Of a DNA stretch of 64,000 bases, positions 12,412 to 22,088 are shown piece after piece. The stretch's first letter is position 1, and each line of letters opens with the position of its first letter. The DNA is taken from assembly GCA_002708765.1 (NCBI GenBank), contig PAPD01000043.1, positions 18,166-82,165 on the forward strand. Direction: 5' to 3'. A program made the position numbers and the translations under genes. The stretch is from Gammaproteobacteria bacterium. Its GTDB lineage: Bacteria; Pseudomonadota; Gammaproteobacteria; Pseudomonadales; Azotimanducaceae. The notes beneath the pieces are model-generated. The model was given only the letters and a program-made list of their open reading frames with translations, was not told the DNA's origin and did not search any database.

Positions 12412-13632
12412 ATGGCTAATCATACTAAGGTCGTGCTTGCATATTCCGGCGGTCTGGACACCTCTGTCATTCTGCGCTGGCTTCAGGAAAGCTACGGTTG
12501 CGAGATTGTTACCTATACTGCTGATCTGGGTCAGGGCGCAGAACTGGAGCGTGCCAGAGATAAAGCTGAAAAAATGGGCGTTCAGGAAATCTTTGTTGAT
12601 GATATAAGGGAAGAGTTCGTTCGAGATTTTGTATTTCCGATGTTTAGGTGCAATACGGTCTATGAGGGTGAGTATCTTCTTGGCACCAGTATAGCGAGGC
12701 CGCTTATAGCGAAGCGTCTAGTAGAAGTAGCAAAATTGACTTCTTCAGATGCTATTGCTCATGGAGCTACGGGAAAAGGCAATGACCAGGTTAGGTTCGA
12801 GTTAGGCATTAATGCATTGGGATCTGATATAGAGGTCATTGCTCCTTGGAGAGATTGGGACCTTAACTCTCGCGAGGCCCTTATAAAATTTTGCGAAAAG
12901 CATCAGATAGAAGTAGATATGAAATCTGGCGAGAATCCCTCTCCATATTCAATGGATGCTAATATTTTGCACATTTCCTACGAAGGGGGTTTGTTAGAGG
13001 ATCCTTCTTCAGAGCCTGATGAGTCAATGTGGCAGTGGACAACTGCACTTGAAAAAACTCCTGATGAGCCGACCTATATTGAAATCGGGTACAAAGAAGG
13101 CGACCCTATAATGCTCGATGGGCAAAAGATGCAGGCTTCCGAAATTTTGTCAAAATTGAATCTCATTGGAGGCGAGAACGGTATAGGGCGAATAGACATC
13201 GTTGAAAACCGATATGTAGGTATGAAGGCCAGAGGTTGCTATGAGACTCCTGGAGGGACTATTTTGCTTAAATCTCATAGAGCGATCGAGTCGCTAACCC
13301 TTGATCGAGAAGTGATGCACTTGAAGGATGAATTAATGCCGAGGTATGCATCGTTGATTTATAACGGCTATTGGTGGTCGCCAGAGAGGTACGCGATACA
13401 AGCAATGGTTGATCAGACTCAAAAACCCGTTAATGGAGCAGTCAGATTGAAGTTATATAAAGGAAATGTGATAGTAGTTGGTCGGGAGTCTAAAACTGAT
13501 AGTCTTTATGATGCTGATGTCGTGACCTTCGAGGATGATGCAGGTGCATATGATCAGGCAGATGCTTCTGGTTTTATAAAATTAAACGCATTGAGATTAA
13601 AAATTGCCTCTGAGAAAGGTAGAAAGTTTTAA
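12412..13632 (+). CDS. argG: Argininosuccinate synthase
   Basis: Joins citrulline and aspartate with ATP in arginine synthesis. The PP-loop '[14 protein letters not shown]' is near the N-terminus, followed by 'ADLGQG', '[14 protein letters not shown]', 'APWRDW' and '[17 protein letters not shown]'. The start at 12412 (406 residues) is chosen because AGAGGG lies 7 bp upstream and '[14 protein letters not shown]' matches usual family starts. An in-frame ATG at 12385 would fall on the predicted -10 element. Single transcription unit. Confidence 0.96.
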   Translation: MANHTKVVLAYSGGLDTSVILRWLQESYGCEIVTYTADLGQGAELERARDKAEKMGVQEIFVDDIREEFVRDFVFPMFRCNTVYEGEYLLGTSIARPLIAKRLVEVAKLTSSDAIAHGATGKGNDQVRFELGINALGSDIEVIAPWRDWDLNSREALIKFCEKHQIEVDMKSGENPSPYSMDANILHISYEGGLLEDPSSEPDESMWQWTTALEKTPDEPTYIEIGYKEGDPIMLDGQKMQASEILSKLNLIGGENGIGRIDIVENRYVGMKARGCYETPGGTILLKSHRAIESLTLDREVMHLKDELMPRYASLIYNGYWWSPERYAIQAMVDQTQKPVNGAVRLKLYKGNVIVVGRESKTDSLYDADVVTFEDDAGAYDQADASGFIKLNALRLKIASEKGRKF

Positions 13633-13687
13633 AAAACATGATCCATGATTATTCTATAAATGCCTACCTTTTTTGAATGCTATGTTT

Positions 13688-15679
13688 CTAGGAGATTTTC
13701 ATCCCAGGAAATGAGTTCGGAGGAGGTTCGATAAGATAGACATTGCCTTGTTCGTCGCTGGCAGCTAGCACCATTCCTTCGGATACCCCAAATTTCATTT
13801 GACGAGGAGCGAGATTGGCAACGAGAACCACAAGCCTGTCCTTTAATTCCTTTGGTCGATATGCTGATTTGATACCAGAAAAAACTGATCTAGTTTCGTT
13901 CCCAGCATCTAGGTCTAGCTTTAGCAGTTTGTCTGCTCCTTCGACTTCTGTCGCACCGATTACTCTAGCAACTCTTAAATCGATTTTTGTAAAATCGTCT
14001 ATAGAGATTGATTTTTTTGTCCTCGGTTCTTTGGTTTCTATTTTATCTTCCGATTCTCTTACTATTTTATTTGCTGTTTTCGAATCTATTCGTTTAAGCA
14101 ATGGATGGAACTGATTGATTGTTTTATCATGAATCGGTTCCCCAATATCGGACCAAGTTTGAGAATCTGTTCCTAAGAAGGCTTCCGCGGATTCGGCCAG
14201 GTTGGGAAGTATTGGTTTGAGAAAAATAGTCAGAATCCTGAAAATATCCAGACCTATGGAACAAATTTGCTGGACTTCAGCTCTGTTCGTTTCTTCTTTT
14301 ATTAAAACCCAAGGTTTTTTCTTATCAATAAATTGGTTAGCTTTACTGGCAAGCGACATAATCTCTCTTATTGCTCCAGCATAATCTGCTTTTTCAAAGA
14401 ATTGTCGAATTTCCCCCTCTTTTGCTATTGTTTCGTCGTGCAATCTGTTTGAAGGGATTTCGCTAAGACGATAATTGAACTCTTTCTCTATAAATTTGGA
14501 GCATCGGGAAGCGATGTTTACGAATTTTCCCACCAAATCAGAGTTGACCTTTTGAACGAAATCATCAAGGTTAAAATCTATGTCTTCCGCGCTCGCGTTT
14601 AACTTGGAAGCGCAATAATACCGCAAAAATTCAGGATCAAGATGATCAAGGTATTCCTGAGCTGTGATGAAAGTGCCTCGGCTTTTTGACATCTTTGTAC
14701 CGTTAACTGTAAGAAATCCATGCACATGAATCTTTGTAGGGGTTCTATATCCAGCGCAATTCAATATTGCAGGCCAAAAAAGCGCATGGAAATTTATAAT
14801 ATCTTTCCCAATAAAATGATGTACTTCACACTCAGACTCTTCCCTCCAGTATTCCTGGTAATCTAGGTCATTTTTCTCACAAAAATTTTGAAAGGCGGCT
14901 ATATAACCTATAGGCGCATCTAACCACACGTAAAAATATTTACTTGGGTATCCAGGTATTTCAAATCCAAAATAAGGACCGTCTCGACTTATATCCCAGT
15001 CTTTCAGTCCTTCTTTTAGCCATTCATTTAACTTGTTGGCTATTGGTTCCGAGAGGACGCCGCTTCTGGTCCAGATTTTTAGAAATTCTGTAAAATTTGA
15101 GAGCTTAAAGAAAAGATGTTCAGATTCTTTTAGTGTGGGTTTTTCCCCGCTAATTTTTGATATGGGATCAATTAAATCTGTAGCCTCATAGGTGGCTCCA
15201 CAAGATTCGCAATTATCGCCGTATTGATTTTTTTCCTTGCATCTTGGACATGACCCAATAATATATCGGTCTGCAAGAAACATCTTTTCCTTTGGATCAA
15301 AAAATTGCCGAACAGCTTCTGTTCTTATTTGGTCTGCATCGGAAAGCCTTCGAAAAAAAAAGGAAGCTAGGCTCTCGTTTTCGATAGAGTGAGTGGAATA
15401 GTAATTGTCATGCTCTATATGAAAAGCACGAAAATCTTTGGAATGCTCGTCTCTTACCTTTTCGATTAATTTCTCTGGAACAGTTCCTAGCTCTTCTGCT
15501 CTAAGCATTGTAGCTGTTCCATGTGCATCGTCAGCACACACATATACGCAATGATTCCCTAGGATTTTCTGAAACCTGACCCATATGTCTGTTTGAATAT
15601 GCTCTACCAAGTGGCCTAAGTGTATTGGACCGTTTGCGTTTGGCAAGGCACTAGTCACCAAGATTCTACGGTTTTTCAT
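13688..15679 (-). CDS. metG: Methionyl-tRNA synthetase
   Basis: Charges initiator and elongator tRNA-Met. About 663 residues from the ATG at 15677-15679; a GTG five codons earlier is possible. Class I signatures are 'HLGHL' near the N-terminus and 'KMSKSRGTF' around residue 333. The zinc knuckle has paired CxxC-type motifs ('[18 protein letters not shown]'). The C-terminal EMAP-type tRNA-binding domain begins near '[14 protein letters not shown]', so this is the long, dimeric form. It is divergent from mrp with dcd nearby, a conserved gammaproteobacterial arrangement. Confidence 0.97.
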   Translation of the reverse strand: MKNRRILVTSALPNANGPIHLGHLVEHIQTDIWVRFQKILGNHCVYVCADDAHGTATMLRAEELGTVPEKLIEKVRDEHSKDFRAFHIEHDNYYSTHSIENESLASFFFRRLSDADQIRTEAVRQFFDPKEKMFLADRYIIGSCPRCKEKNQYGDNCESCGATYEATDLIDPISKISGEKPTLKESEHLFFKLSNFTEFLKIWTRSGVLSEPIANKLNEWLKEGLKDWDISRDGPYFGFEIPGYPSKYFYVWLDAPIGYIAAFQNFCEKNDLDYQEYWREESECEVHHFIGKDIINFHALFWPAILNCAGYRTPTKIHVHGFLTVNGTKMSKSRGTFITAQEYLDHLDPEFLRYYCASKLNASAEDIDFNLDDFVQKVNSDLVGKFVNIASRCSKFIEKEFNYRLSEIPSNRLHDETIAKEGEIRQFFEKADYAGAIREIMSLASKANQFIDKKKPWVLIKEETNRAEVQQICSIGLDIFRILTIFLKPILPNLAESAEAFLGTDSQTWSDIGEPIHDKTINQFHPLLKRIDSKTANKIVRESEDKIETKEPRTKKSISIDDFTKIDLRVARVIGATEVEGADKLLKLDLDAGNETRSVFSGIKSAYRPKELKDRLVVLVANLAPRQMKFGVSEGMVLAASDEQGNVYLIEPPPNSFPGMKIS

Positions 15680-15733
15680 CGACACTACTTCCACCCATTT
15701 TCGAGAGTCAAATATATAACCCTAGTCTAACAT

Positions 15734-15765
15734 TTGCACGAAAAGATTTTTTTTGATGTTAGAAT
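15734..15765 (+). promoter_or_regulatory. Putative promoter upstream of mrp
   Basis: TTGCAC (15734-15739) and an extended -10, TGT-TAGAAT (hexamer 15760-15765), with a long 20-bp spacer. The extended TGn may offset the spacing. Transcription would start near 15772, which rules out mrp start codons further upstream. Confidence 0.35.
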
Positions 15766-15852
15766 ATTTCTAAATTAATTGCGTTAACTGAATTTGCCAA
15801 GACCATTTTTAGGAGCCATGAAATCAAGGAAGCATCTGATACAAATCGCGTA

Positions 15853-16653
15853 TTGCCTAGCGTAAAGCATATTATTGCAATATCTTCTGGCAAGGGAGGG
15901 GTCGGGAAATCTACGATATCTGTGAACCTTGCTCTTGCTCTGTCAAGTCTTGGCATGAAGGTAGGTTTACTTGATGCTGATATATATGGACCGAGTCAGG
16001 CTCTATTGTTGGGGACTAAACCTGAGAACGGGTTGGAGGTTGTTGATGAACTGCTTCAGCCAGTTCTAGCCCACGGTTTAGCATGTATGTCTATAAGTTT
16101 CATAAAATCGGATAGAACCCCTGCTATATGGAGAGGACCGATGGCTAGTGGAGCCATCCAGCAATTGTTGCTTCAAACTAATTGGGGCGATCTCGATGTT
16201 TTAGTTGTCGATTTGCCTCCGGGTACTGGTGATATCCAATTAACTCTTTCACAAAAAGTAAGATTATCAGGAGCCATTGTAGTTACAACGCCCCAGGAAA
16301 TTGCGCTTTTGGATGCGCGTAAAGGTATTGAGATGTTTCGAAGGGTATCTATACCGTTAATAGGAGTCATTGAAAACATGAGTCACTATATCTGTTCCGG
16401 TTGTGGTCATAAAGACAACGTCTATGGAATGGGAGGTGGTCAGGCGATTTCAGAGGAATATGAAATCCCCCTTCTCGGGGAATTGCCACTTATGACCGAA
16501 ATCAGAGAATTTTCTGACAAGGGCGAGCCAATAGTTTCCCGTGATTCCGGATCGCCGGCCAGCCAGATTTTTTTTGATATAGCGGGCGCAACCGAAAAAT
16601 TTCTTATGGATAGTAAAATATCTGTCCCAGAAATAAAGGTTATAGATGATTAG
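15853..16653 (+). CDS. apbC: Mrp/ApbC-type iron-sulfur cluster carrier ATPase
   Basis: P-loop ATPase that carries and delivers Fe-S clusters. The deviant Walker A 'SSGKGGVGKST' is at about residue 11, followed by 'LLDADIYGPSQ', 'DLPPGTGDIQLTL' and the cluster-binding CxxC in 'YICSGCG'. The N-terminal MIP18/DUF59 domain found in many Mrp proteins is absent. Position 15853 is a TTG; the frame is open upstream to 15763 with no ATG. An AGGAG at 15811-15815 sits 7 bp before an in-frame ATC (15823) and 2 bp before an out-of-frame ATG (15818). The true start is therefore uncertain, and an upstream indel is possible. Convergent with dcd. Confidence 0.88.
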   Translation: MPSVKHIIAISSGKGGVGKSTISVNLALALSSLGMKVGLLDADIYGPSQALLLGTKPENGLEVVDELLQPVLAHGLACMSISFIKSDRTPAIWRGPMASGAIQQLLLQTNWGDLDVLVVDLPPGTGDIQLTLSQKVRLSGAIVVTTPQEIALLDARKGIEMFRRVSIPLIGVIENMSHYICSGCGHKDNVYGMGGGQAISEEYEIPLLGELPLMTEIREFSDKGEPIVSRDSGSPASQIFFDIAGATEKFLMDSKISVPEIKVIDD

Positions 16654-16700
16654 ACGGGTTATCCTCGGAGGTCTTTTTTAACTAAAACAAAAAAATTATG

Positions 16701-17270
16701 TTATGTCTTGGGTAATGTAACTCCAGTTTGTCCTTGGTATTTTCCGCTTCGGTCGGCATATGAAGTTTTGCAAACTTCATCAGACTCAAAAAAAAGTACC
16801 TGAGCAACTCCCTCATTAGCATAAATCTTGGCAGGCAGGTTAGTGGTGTTGGAAAATTCTAAAGTCACATGCCCTTCCCATTCAGGCTCTAGGGGAGTTA
16901 CATTTACTATGATTCCGCAGCGGGCGTATGTTGATTTCCCTAAGCATATCGTTAGGACATTTCGGGGAATCCGAAAATATTCGATAGTTCTTGCTAGGGC
17001 AAAAGAGTTAGGAGGTATAATGCAAACTTCACCGATTACATCTACAAAACTGTTTTCGTCAAAATTTTTTGGGTCTACAGTAGCAGAGTGAATATTAGTA
17101 AATACTTTGAACTCTTCGGAACATCTAACATCATAGCCGTAAGAAGAAGTACCGTATGAAATCAACTTTTCGCCGTTGTTCTGATTGCGTATTTGGTCCG
17201 ATTCAAATGGTTCTATCATTTTTTGAGACGCAGCCATTCTTCGTATCCAGTTGTCTGATTTAATGCTCAT
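16701..17270 (-). CDS. dcd: dCTP deaminase
   Basis: Trimeric enzyme that deaminates dCTP to dUTP, feeding dTMP synthesis. The 189 residues include '[13 protein letters not shown]', '[20 protein letters not shown]' and '[12 protein letters not shown]', which carries the catalytic Glu region, and the C-terminal '[14 protein letters not shown]' lid. Complete length. The neighbourhood metG/mrp/dcd matches Pseudomonadales gene order. Confidence 0.96.
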   Translation of the reverse strand: MSIKSDNWIRRMAASQKMIEPFESDQIRNQNNGEKLISYGTSSYGYDVRCSEEFKVFTNIHSATVDPKNFDENSFVDVIGEVCIIPPNSFALARTIEYFRIPRNVLTICLGKSTYARCGIIVNVTPLEPEWEGHVTLEFSNTTNLPAKIYANEGVAQVLFFESDEVCKTSYADRSGKYQGQTGVTLPKT

Positions 17271-17285
17271 TTAAAATCCCATAAA

Positions 17286-18038
17286 TTAGTTTGTAATTGT
17301 CCATCCAGTCGTTTTTTCATCTTTTATCCAGTTATTTTCCTTGATATCTAGTTGCCAGCTTCGAACCCCATCATTTTGTAACATTCGGACCAAATTGTAG
17401 TTGTACTCGTTTGCCAGCCAGATAATAGTAGTTCGGTTTTTATTATCGCTTTGCTTTTCAAGCCTTTCCGTCGTCAAGCTCCCTAATGTTGTGCTTATCG
17501 TTTCCTTGCCAATATATCGGAATTTGTATTCTTTTATATTTTTTTTGTCGACTACTTGGTACATAAATTCCATGCCAATTCCCAGATTTTTTTGTTTTAG
17601 CAGATCTAGTTGCAGCTGATATTGCATAGATAATTTATCCAGGGTGTTAACTTTTAAAACTGATTTTTGGCTACCTTGTTTCAGAATTGAATTTTTCCAG
17701 TCAAAAATTATGTTCTCCGTCTGTTTTTTACCCATAATTTTTTTTACCAGTAGATATTCTATGGATCGAATTTTTTCATCAGTTATAATGAAACTTGATT
17801 TTTCTTCGATCTTTATTAAGGCTGAAGATGCCTTGAATGTTGCTAAATAATTGCCTTCAGGTGTTCTGACTATTTTTCTTAGGACATTAACTCCCAGAGG
17901 AAATTGAGAGAGCTTTAACCGGTATAGAGCGCCGTGCTCCGTAATTTCTGGCTCGAGGTCGCTGCTAAGAGTTTTAGGTGGCCCTAGGGAAATAATTACC
18001 GAAATACAGCCACTTATTAAGATTTTGCCGAGTTTCAC
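17286..18038 (-). CDS. DUF3108 domain protein (exported)
   Basis: A 250-residue protein with an N-terminal hydrophobic segment (about residues 5-22) consistent with a signal peptide. The remainder is beta-rich and fits the DUF3108 family of periplasmic or outer-membrane-associated proteins: 'GALYRLKLSQFPLGVNVLRK' and the later 'TLGSLTTERLEK' repeat-like strands. Function unknown. In Pseudomonadales a gene of this type neighbours purN-purM; here those genes are absent and it lies divergently beside the DUF2066 gene. Confidence 0.7.
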   Translation of the reverse strand: MKLGKILISGCISVIISLGPPKTLSSDLEPEITEHGALYRLKLSQFPLGVNVLRKIVRTPEGNYLATFKASSALIKIEEKSSFIITDEKIRSIEYLLVKKIMGKKQTENIIFDWKNSILKQGSQKSVLKVNTLDKLSMQYQLQLDLLKQKNLGIGMEFMYQVVDKKNIKEYKFRYIGKETISTTLGSLTTERLEKQSDNKNRTTIIWLANEYNYNLVRMLQNDGVRSWQLDIKENNWIKDEKTTGWTITN

Positions 18039-18064
18039 GTCTCAAAAAAAGGTAGAATAGACTT

Positions 18065-19147
18065 ATGCAAAATTTTACGGAAAAGTTTGAGAAGATTCAT
18101 ATTATTTTCTCTATTTTATTGCTCTTTTTTTCGACCAATCTCTTAGCAAAACCCTTCCAGGATTTATATGTGGCTGAGGTATTGGTTCCTGATGAAAGTC
18201 AGCAAGAATTAGATTCAGGTGCGAAGGCCGGTTTGTTGCAAGTGTTGGTTAGGGTCTCTGGTTCAAGAAATGTGCAGGACAGTCCGGTTGTAGTCGAAGC
18301 CCTTCGTAAGCCTCAATCGTTTTATTATCAATATAGTTATGAAGTCACTTCGAGAGTAATTTTTTTTAAGGGAGATCCCCGTCAGGCGCTGAAGCTGCGA
18401 GTGTATTTTGAACCCAGTGTTATAGCCGGATTGCTAAGAAGAGCTGACTTTCCAGTGTGGGGAAGCAATCGACCAGAGGTTATGGTGTGGTTAGCTTACA
18501 TTGAAAATCGACAAAGGAAGATTTTGGGTGAGGGGAATGCATCTCAAATCATGGTGCTTCTAAGGGAGCGGGCGTTTGAACGAGGCATATCACTGTTGTT
18601 TCCGATTCTTGATTTAACTGATACCTCGAAAATTAGTTCCCCTGAAGTTTGGGGAGGATTTCTTGATAGAATCGAGTTAGCTTCGGCTCGGTACGCTCCT
18701 GAAACAATCTTGACGGGTCGGATAAATAGTGATCCAGCTGGAGGGTGGTTTGGGCGCTGGTTTCAAAACGCGTTGGGTACCTGGCAATCAAATGAGAGCC
18801 GATCTAGTCGCAGAGAAGATCTTTTAAGAGAGATGATTGATCAATTAGCTGATCGCCTTGCTTCGAAATATGCTATCGATTCTTCAACCGAACGCTTAAT
18901 TGTGACTATAGAAAATCTTGAAGGTGTTAAGAGTTATGCGTTTGTTTCGGATTATCTGAATCAATTGTCTCCTGTCGTTAATAGTACCGCGGTTTATATA
19001 GATGAAAATATTGTTCATTTTGATCTGAAAATCGAAGGGCAGGTTCGTCAGTTAGTAGAGGCCGTGAAGCTAGATGGAAGACTTTTATATGTCCGAGAAG
19101 CTGAAAATCAAGGTCGGCCCGAATTGGTTTATCGGATTATACAATAG
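18065..19147 (+). CDS. DUF2066 domain protein (exported)
   Basis: A 360-residue protein with a clear signal peptide: hydrophobic 'FSILLLFFSTNLLA' then 'KPFQDLYVAEVLVPDES'. The body fits DUF2066, a periplasmic family of unknown role found next to perM and hda in many gammaproteobacteria. 'GAKAGLLQVLVRVSG' and 'FEPSVIAGLLRRADFPVWG' are the recognisable conserved parts. Likely co-transcribed with the downstream permease (55-bp gap with a strong ribosome-binding site). Confidence 0.8.
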   Translation: MQNFTEKFEKIHIIFSILLLFFSTNLLAKPFQDLYVAEVLVPDESQQELDSGAKAGLLQVLVRVSGSRNVQDSPVVVEALRKPQSFYYQYSYEVTSRVIFFKGDPRQALKLRVYFEPSVIAGLLRRADFPVWGSNRPEVMVWLAYIENRQRKILGEGNASQIMVLLRERAFERGISLLFPILDLTDTSKISSPEVWGGFLDRIELASARYAPETILTGRINSDPAGGWFGRWFQNALGTWQSNESRSSRREDLLREMIDQLADRLASKYAIDSSTERLIVTIENLEGVKSYAFVSDYLNQLSPVVNSTAVYIDENIVHFDLKIEGQVRQLVEAVKLDGRLLYVREAENQGRPELVYRIIQ

Positions 19148-19202
19148 ATGAAACGGGTTTATGAATTGAAGCCGGCGGTGATAGGGTGATTGGAGGAGAG
19201 TG

Positions 19203-20275
19203 ATGAATTTGTTTCCGGTTAACATTGTTTTTGTTTTGTTTTTTCTATTAGTCATATCTCTAGTTTTTTTCTTGGAAGCGATAATGGCGCCATTTGTTGC
19301 TGGGTTTATTCTAGGATATCTCGGTGATCCGCTTGTAGACAGAATGGAAAAATTAGGGTTGCCGAGGACTTTCGGAGTATTAGTCGTGTTCCTGTTTTTT
19401 GGTGCTGTGGTTGGAATAGCGATTTTCATTTTGTTGCCGTTAGTCTTATCGGAAATGGGCGAGTTGATTGGAGCGTTACCCCAAGTTTTTGCTTGGTTTC
19501 AAAAAACTCTTGGGCCTCTTTTTATATCTAATTTCGGATTAGACCCTTTCCACATTGAACCGGAACAAATAGGCAATAAGGTGCTCGAAAATTGGGTAGA
19601 AGCTGGCGGAGTTATGGGAACAATTATGTCGCGCATTACATATTCAGCGTTTGCTTTTTTAGCGCTACGGGAAGCTTCTTTCTTTCTCTGGTAGTAGCGT
19701 TTTATTTTATGAGAGACTGTGATTCAATTTTCGATCAGCTGTATAAATTAATCCCTAGACGTTATGAATTGACCGCGCTTAAGCTTGGAACGGAGTGTGA
19801 CGAAATCCTGGGTGCTTTTTTACGTGGTCAATTATGGGTAATGTTTATCGTGGGGTGCATTTATTCTTTCGGACTTTACATGTTAGGAATTGACCAAGCA
19901 ATTCTGATTGGGATGGTTTCTGGAGTGGCTTCAATAATTCCGTATTTGGGGTTTGTCCTCGGTTTCGTGGGAGCTGCCATTGCTGCTCTCATTCAGTTTA
20001 ACGAACTTTATTACATTGTTTATATTGCAGTTATCTTTTTAATCGCTCAGGGCGTTGAGTCTATGATACTCACGCCATGGTTGGTAGGGGACAAGATAGG
20101 GTTGCACCCTCTTGCGGTCATTTTTTCGCTGATGCTTGGAGGTTTCTTGTTTGGTTTGGTTGGTGTGCTGTTAGCTCTTCCTTTTGCCGCTGTAGCTATG
20201 GTGATAATTCGCCACTTCCATCTGATCTATGTCGATAGCGAGATTTATCTTCAGCGGGAGGGTGCCGAAGATTGA
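19203..20275 (+). pseudogene. AI-2E/PerM-family permease, single-base frameshift in T6 run
   Basis: Polytopic membrane protein split between the frame from 19203 and a second frame running to 20275. Adding one T to the T6 run at 19655-19660 joins 'SAFAF' to 'SATGSFFLSLVVAFYFMRD' and yields about 357 residues, the usual PerM length. Conserved parts are 'LLPLVLSEM', 'FYFMRDCD', the 'GVASIIPYLGFVLG' helix and the 'LHPLAVIFSLMLGG' helix. The start at 19203 follows GGAGGA. The family includes AI-2 exporters and Na+/H+ antiporters; the substrate here is unknown. The frameshift is probably a sequencing error because both halves are well conserved and the downstream hda start overlaps its stop. Confidence 0.8.
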
Positions 20276-20943
20276 ATCGGGAACAAGGTTATCAACTTCC
20301 TCTATTTCTGGATTTTAACGCTCCTTTTACTCTTGAAGGTTTTTTAGGGAAGAAAGTGGATCACATTTTATCCATGACCGGCATAATATTGGTTTGCGGA
20401 ATAAAGGCGAGTGGAAAGACACATCTTGTTGAGAGTCTTTCGAAGGAAGCGAAAAGGAGAGGATTAAAGTCTCATTGTATAGCAGCTGATATAACTTGTG
20501 ATCTTAATTCGCTTTATTCCATTGATGAATATGACCTAGTTTGTGTTGATGACCTGCACAAGGTTTGTGGAATAAGGGAATGGGAAATAGCCCTTTTTCA
20601 TTTGGCAAACTTTATGACTGATACCCAGCGAAAATTGATTTTAAGTTCAGAGAAATCGCCAGAAAATCTTTCTTTCGAACTAAAAGATTTGTACTCCAGA
20701 ATAGTTTCGGCTAACAGAATTTATCTTGGTCCATTCGATGATGCTACACGTCTTGATATCATGATAAAAATGGCAGAGCGAAAAGGTTTTGAAATATCTG
20801 AGGAAGCAGCAAAATTTATCATTTCGCGTTGCAGAAGAGATATGGAAGAAATTGCTCGCTTAGTAAATGAGATAGAGGTAGAGACGATGAGACTTCACAG
20901 CAAGGTTACCATACCTTTTTTGAAAAAAGTGTTGAAGGTCTGA
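20272..20943 (+). CDS. hda: DnaA regulatory inactivator Hda
   Basis: AAA+ protein that, with the DNA-loaded sliding clamp, stimulates DnaA-ATP hydrolysis and prevents re-initiation. 223 residues. The N-terminal clamp-binding motif 'QLPLF' (about residue 8) is diagnostic. Walker A is 'GIKASGKTHL', Walker B 'LVCVDDLHKV', and a DnaA-like lid ends the protein. Start is TTG overlapping the permease stop (ATTGA), a weak and coupled start that fits a protein made at low level. Ends 1 bp into the next gene. Confidence 0.93.
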   Translation: MNREQGYQLPLFLDFNAPFTLEGFLGKKVDHILSMTGIILVCGIKASGKTHLVESLSKEAKRRGLKSHCIAADITCDLNSLYSIDEYDLVCVDDLHKVCGIREWEIALFHLANFMTDTQRKLILSSEKSPENLSFELKDLYSRIVSANRIYLGPFDDATRLDIMIKMAERKGFEISEEAAKFIISRCRRDMEEIARLVNEIEVETMRLHSKVTIPFLKKVLKV

Positions 20944-22004
20944 TGCCAAAGGTTTTGTTCACAGGAGGCGGTACGGCAGGCCATGTCATCCCAAATATAG
21001 CTATTATTGACCATCTTGTTCTAGAGGGATACGAAGTCGGGTACGTTGGCGAAAAAGGAGGTATTGAAGAAGGATTGATAACAAAACTTTGTATACCATT
21101 TTTTCAAATAAACGCAGGGAAAGTGCGGAGGTATTTCTCTATAAGTAATTTCTTAGATCCTTTTAAAGTTATCGTTGGGATTTTTCAGGGGTTATTAATT
21201 TGTCTAAAGGAAAAACCAAATTTAGTTTTCTCTAAGGGTGGGTATGTTTCCATTCCTCTAGTTATTTCTGCTTGGATTCTTAGGATTCCTGTTATTGCTC
21301 ATGAATCTGATGTGTCCCCTGGGTTAGCAAACAAGATTGCCTCAAAATTTTGTCGAAAGATTTGTCTTACGTTTGAGTCGACATTGAAGTATGTGCCACA
21401 TGGCAGGGGTTTGGTTACTGGAACGCCTGTTCGTGAATCTTTGTTTAGAGGTAACGCGGATAGAGGTAGAAAGTATCTTGGTTTGAGAGGAAGGCGTCCA
21501 ATATTGCTAGTCTTTGGTGGAAGTAAAGGAGCGATGATATTGAACCAGCTTCTCAGGAATGTCTTAGAACAGGTCTTAAGTGAGTGTGACGTGGTCCATA
21601 TAACAGGACTAGGGAACTTGGAGCTAAGAATTGACAAACCCGGTTACGTCCAAAAGGAATTCGTTGATGAAGAATTTGGAGATGTCATGGCTGCGTCTTC
21701 GGCGGTAGTTTCTAGGGCTGGTGCTAATTCGCTTTATGAACTGCTTGCTCTAAAAAAGCCTCACTTGCTTATTCCTCTTTCGGAGAAAGCGAGTCGCGGA
21801 GATCAGGTTGAAAATGCAAAAACCTTTTATGATATTGGTCTAAGTCGTTTTATAGAAGAAGATACACTTTCCGAAGAAAACTTCCTTGCAGAAATAATTG
21901 AGTTGTTGAGAACCAGAAATGATATCACAGAAAAAATGGCTAGCTTTGAGATTCCCGACGCTGTCACACTAATAACCAAAGTTATTAAGCAATATGTCCA
22001 ATAA
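20943..22004 (+). CDS. MurG-family N-acetylglucosaminyltransferase (Gram-positive-like type)
   Basis: GT28 glycosyltransferase, 353 residues. The N-terminal Gly-rich loop reads 'GGGTAGHVIPNIAII'. Further motifs are 'VFSKGGYVSIPLVI', 'HESDVSPGLANKIA', 'VTGTPVRESLF', 'LLVFGGSKGAMILN' and 'VVSRAGANSLYELLALKKP'. Canonical MurG adds GlcNAc to lipid I at the inner membrane. The wording of these motifs is closer to Firmicutes MurG than to the usual gammaproteobacterial enzyme, and the gene is not in a division/cell-wall cluster. It could be a second MurG acting on another lipid-linked glycan. TGATG-type junction with hda. Confidence 0.82.
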   Translation: MPKVLFTGGGTAGHVIPNIAIIDHLVLEGYEVGYVGEKGGIEEGLITKLCIPFFQINAGKVRRYFSISNFLDPFKVIVGIFQGLLICLKEKPNLVFSKGGYVSIPLVISAWILRIPVIAHESDVSPGLANKIASKFCRKICLTFESTLKYVPHGRGLVTGTPVRESLFRGNADRGRKYLGLRGRRPILLVFGGSKGAMILNQLLRNVLEQVLSECDVVHITGLGNLELRIDKPGYVQKEFVDEEFGDVMAASSAVVSRAGANSLYELLALKKPHLLIPLSEKASRGDQVENAKTFYDIGLSRFIEEDTLSEENFLAEIIELLRTRNDITEKMASFEIPDAVTLITKVIKQYVQ

Positions 22005-22088
22005 CATTTGGAACTAAACGTGTTAAGCTCTCGCTCCGAAATTTTTTGGTTTCGGTTGACTACCACGGTAAATTTTTGAAGGAAAAAT

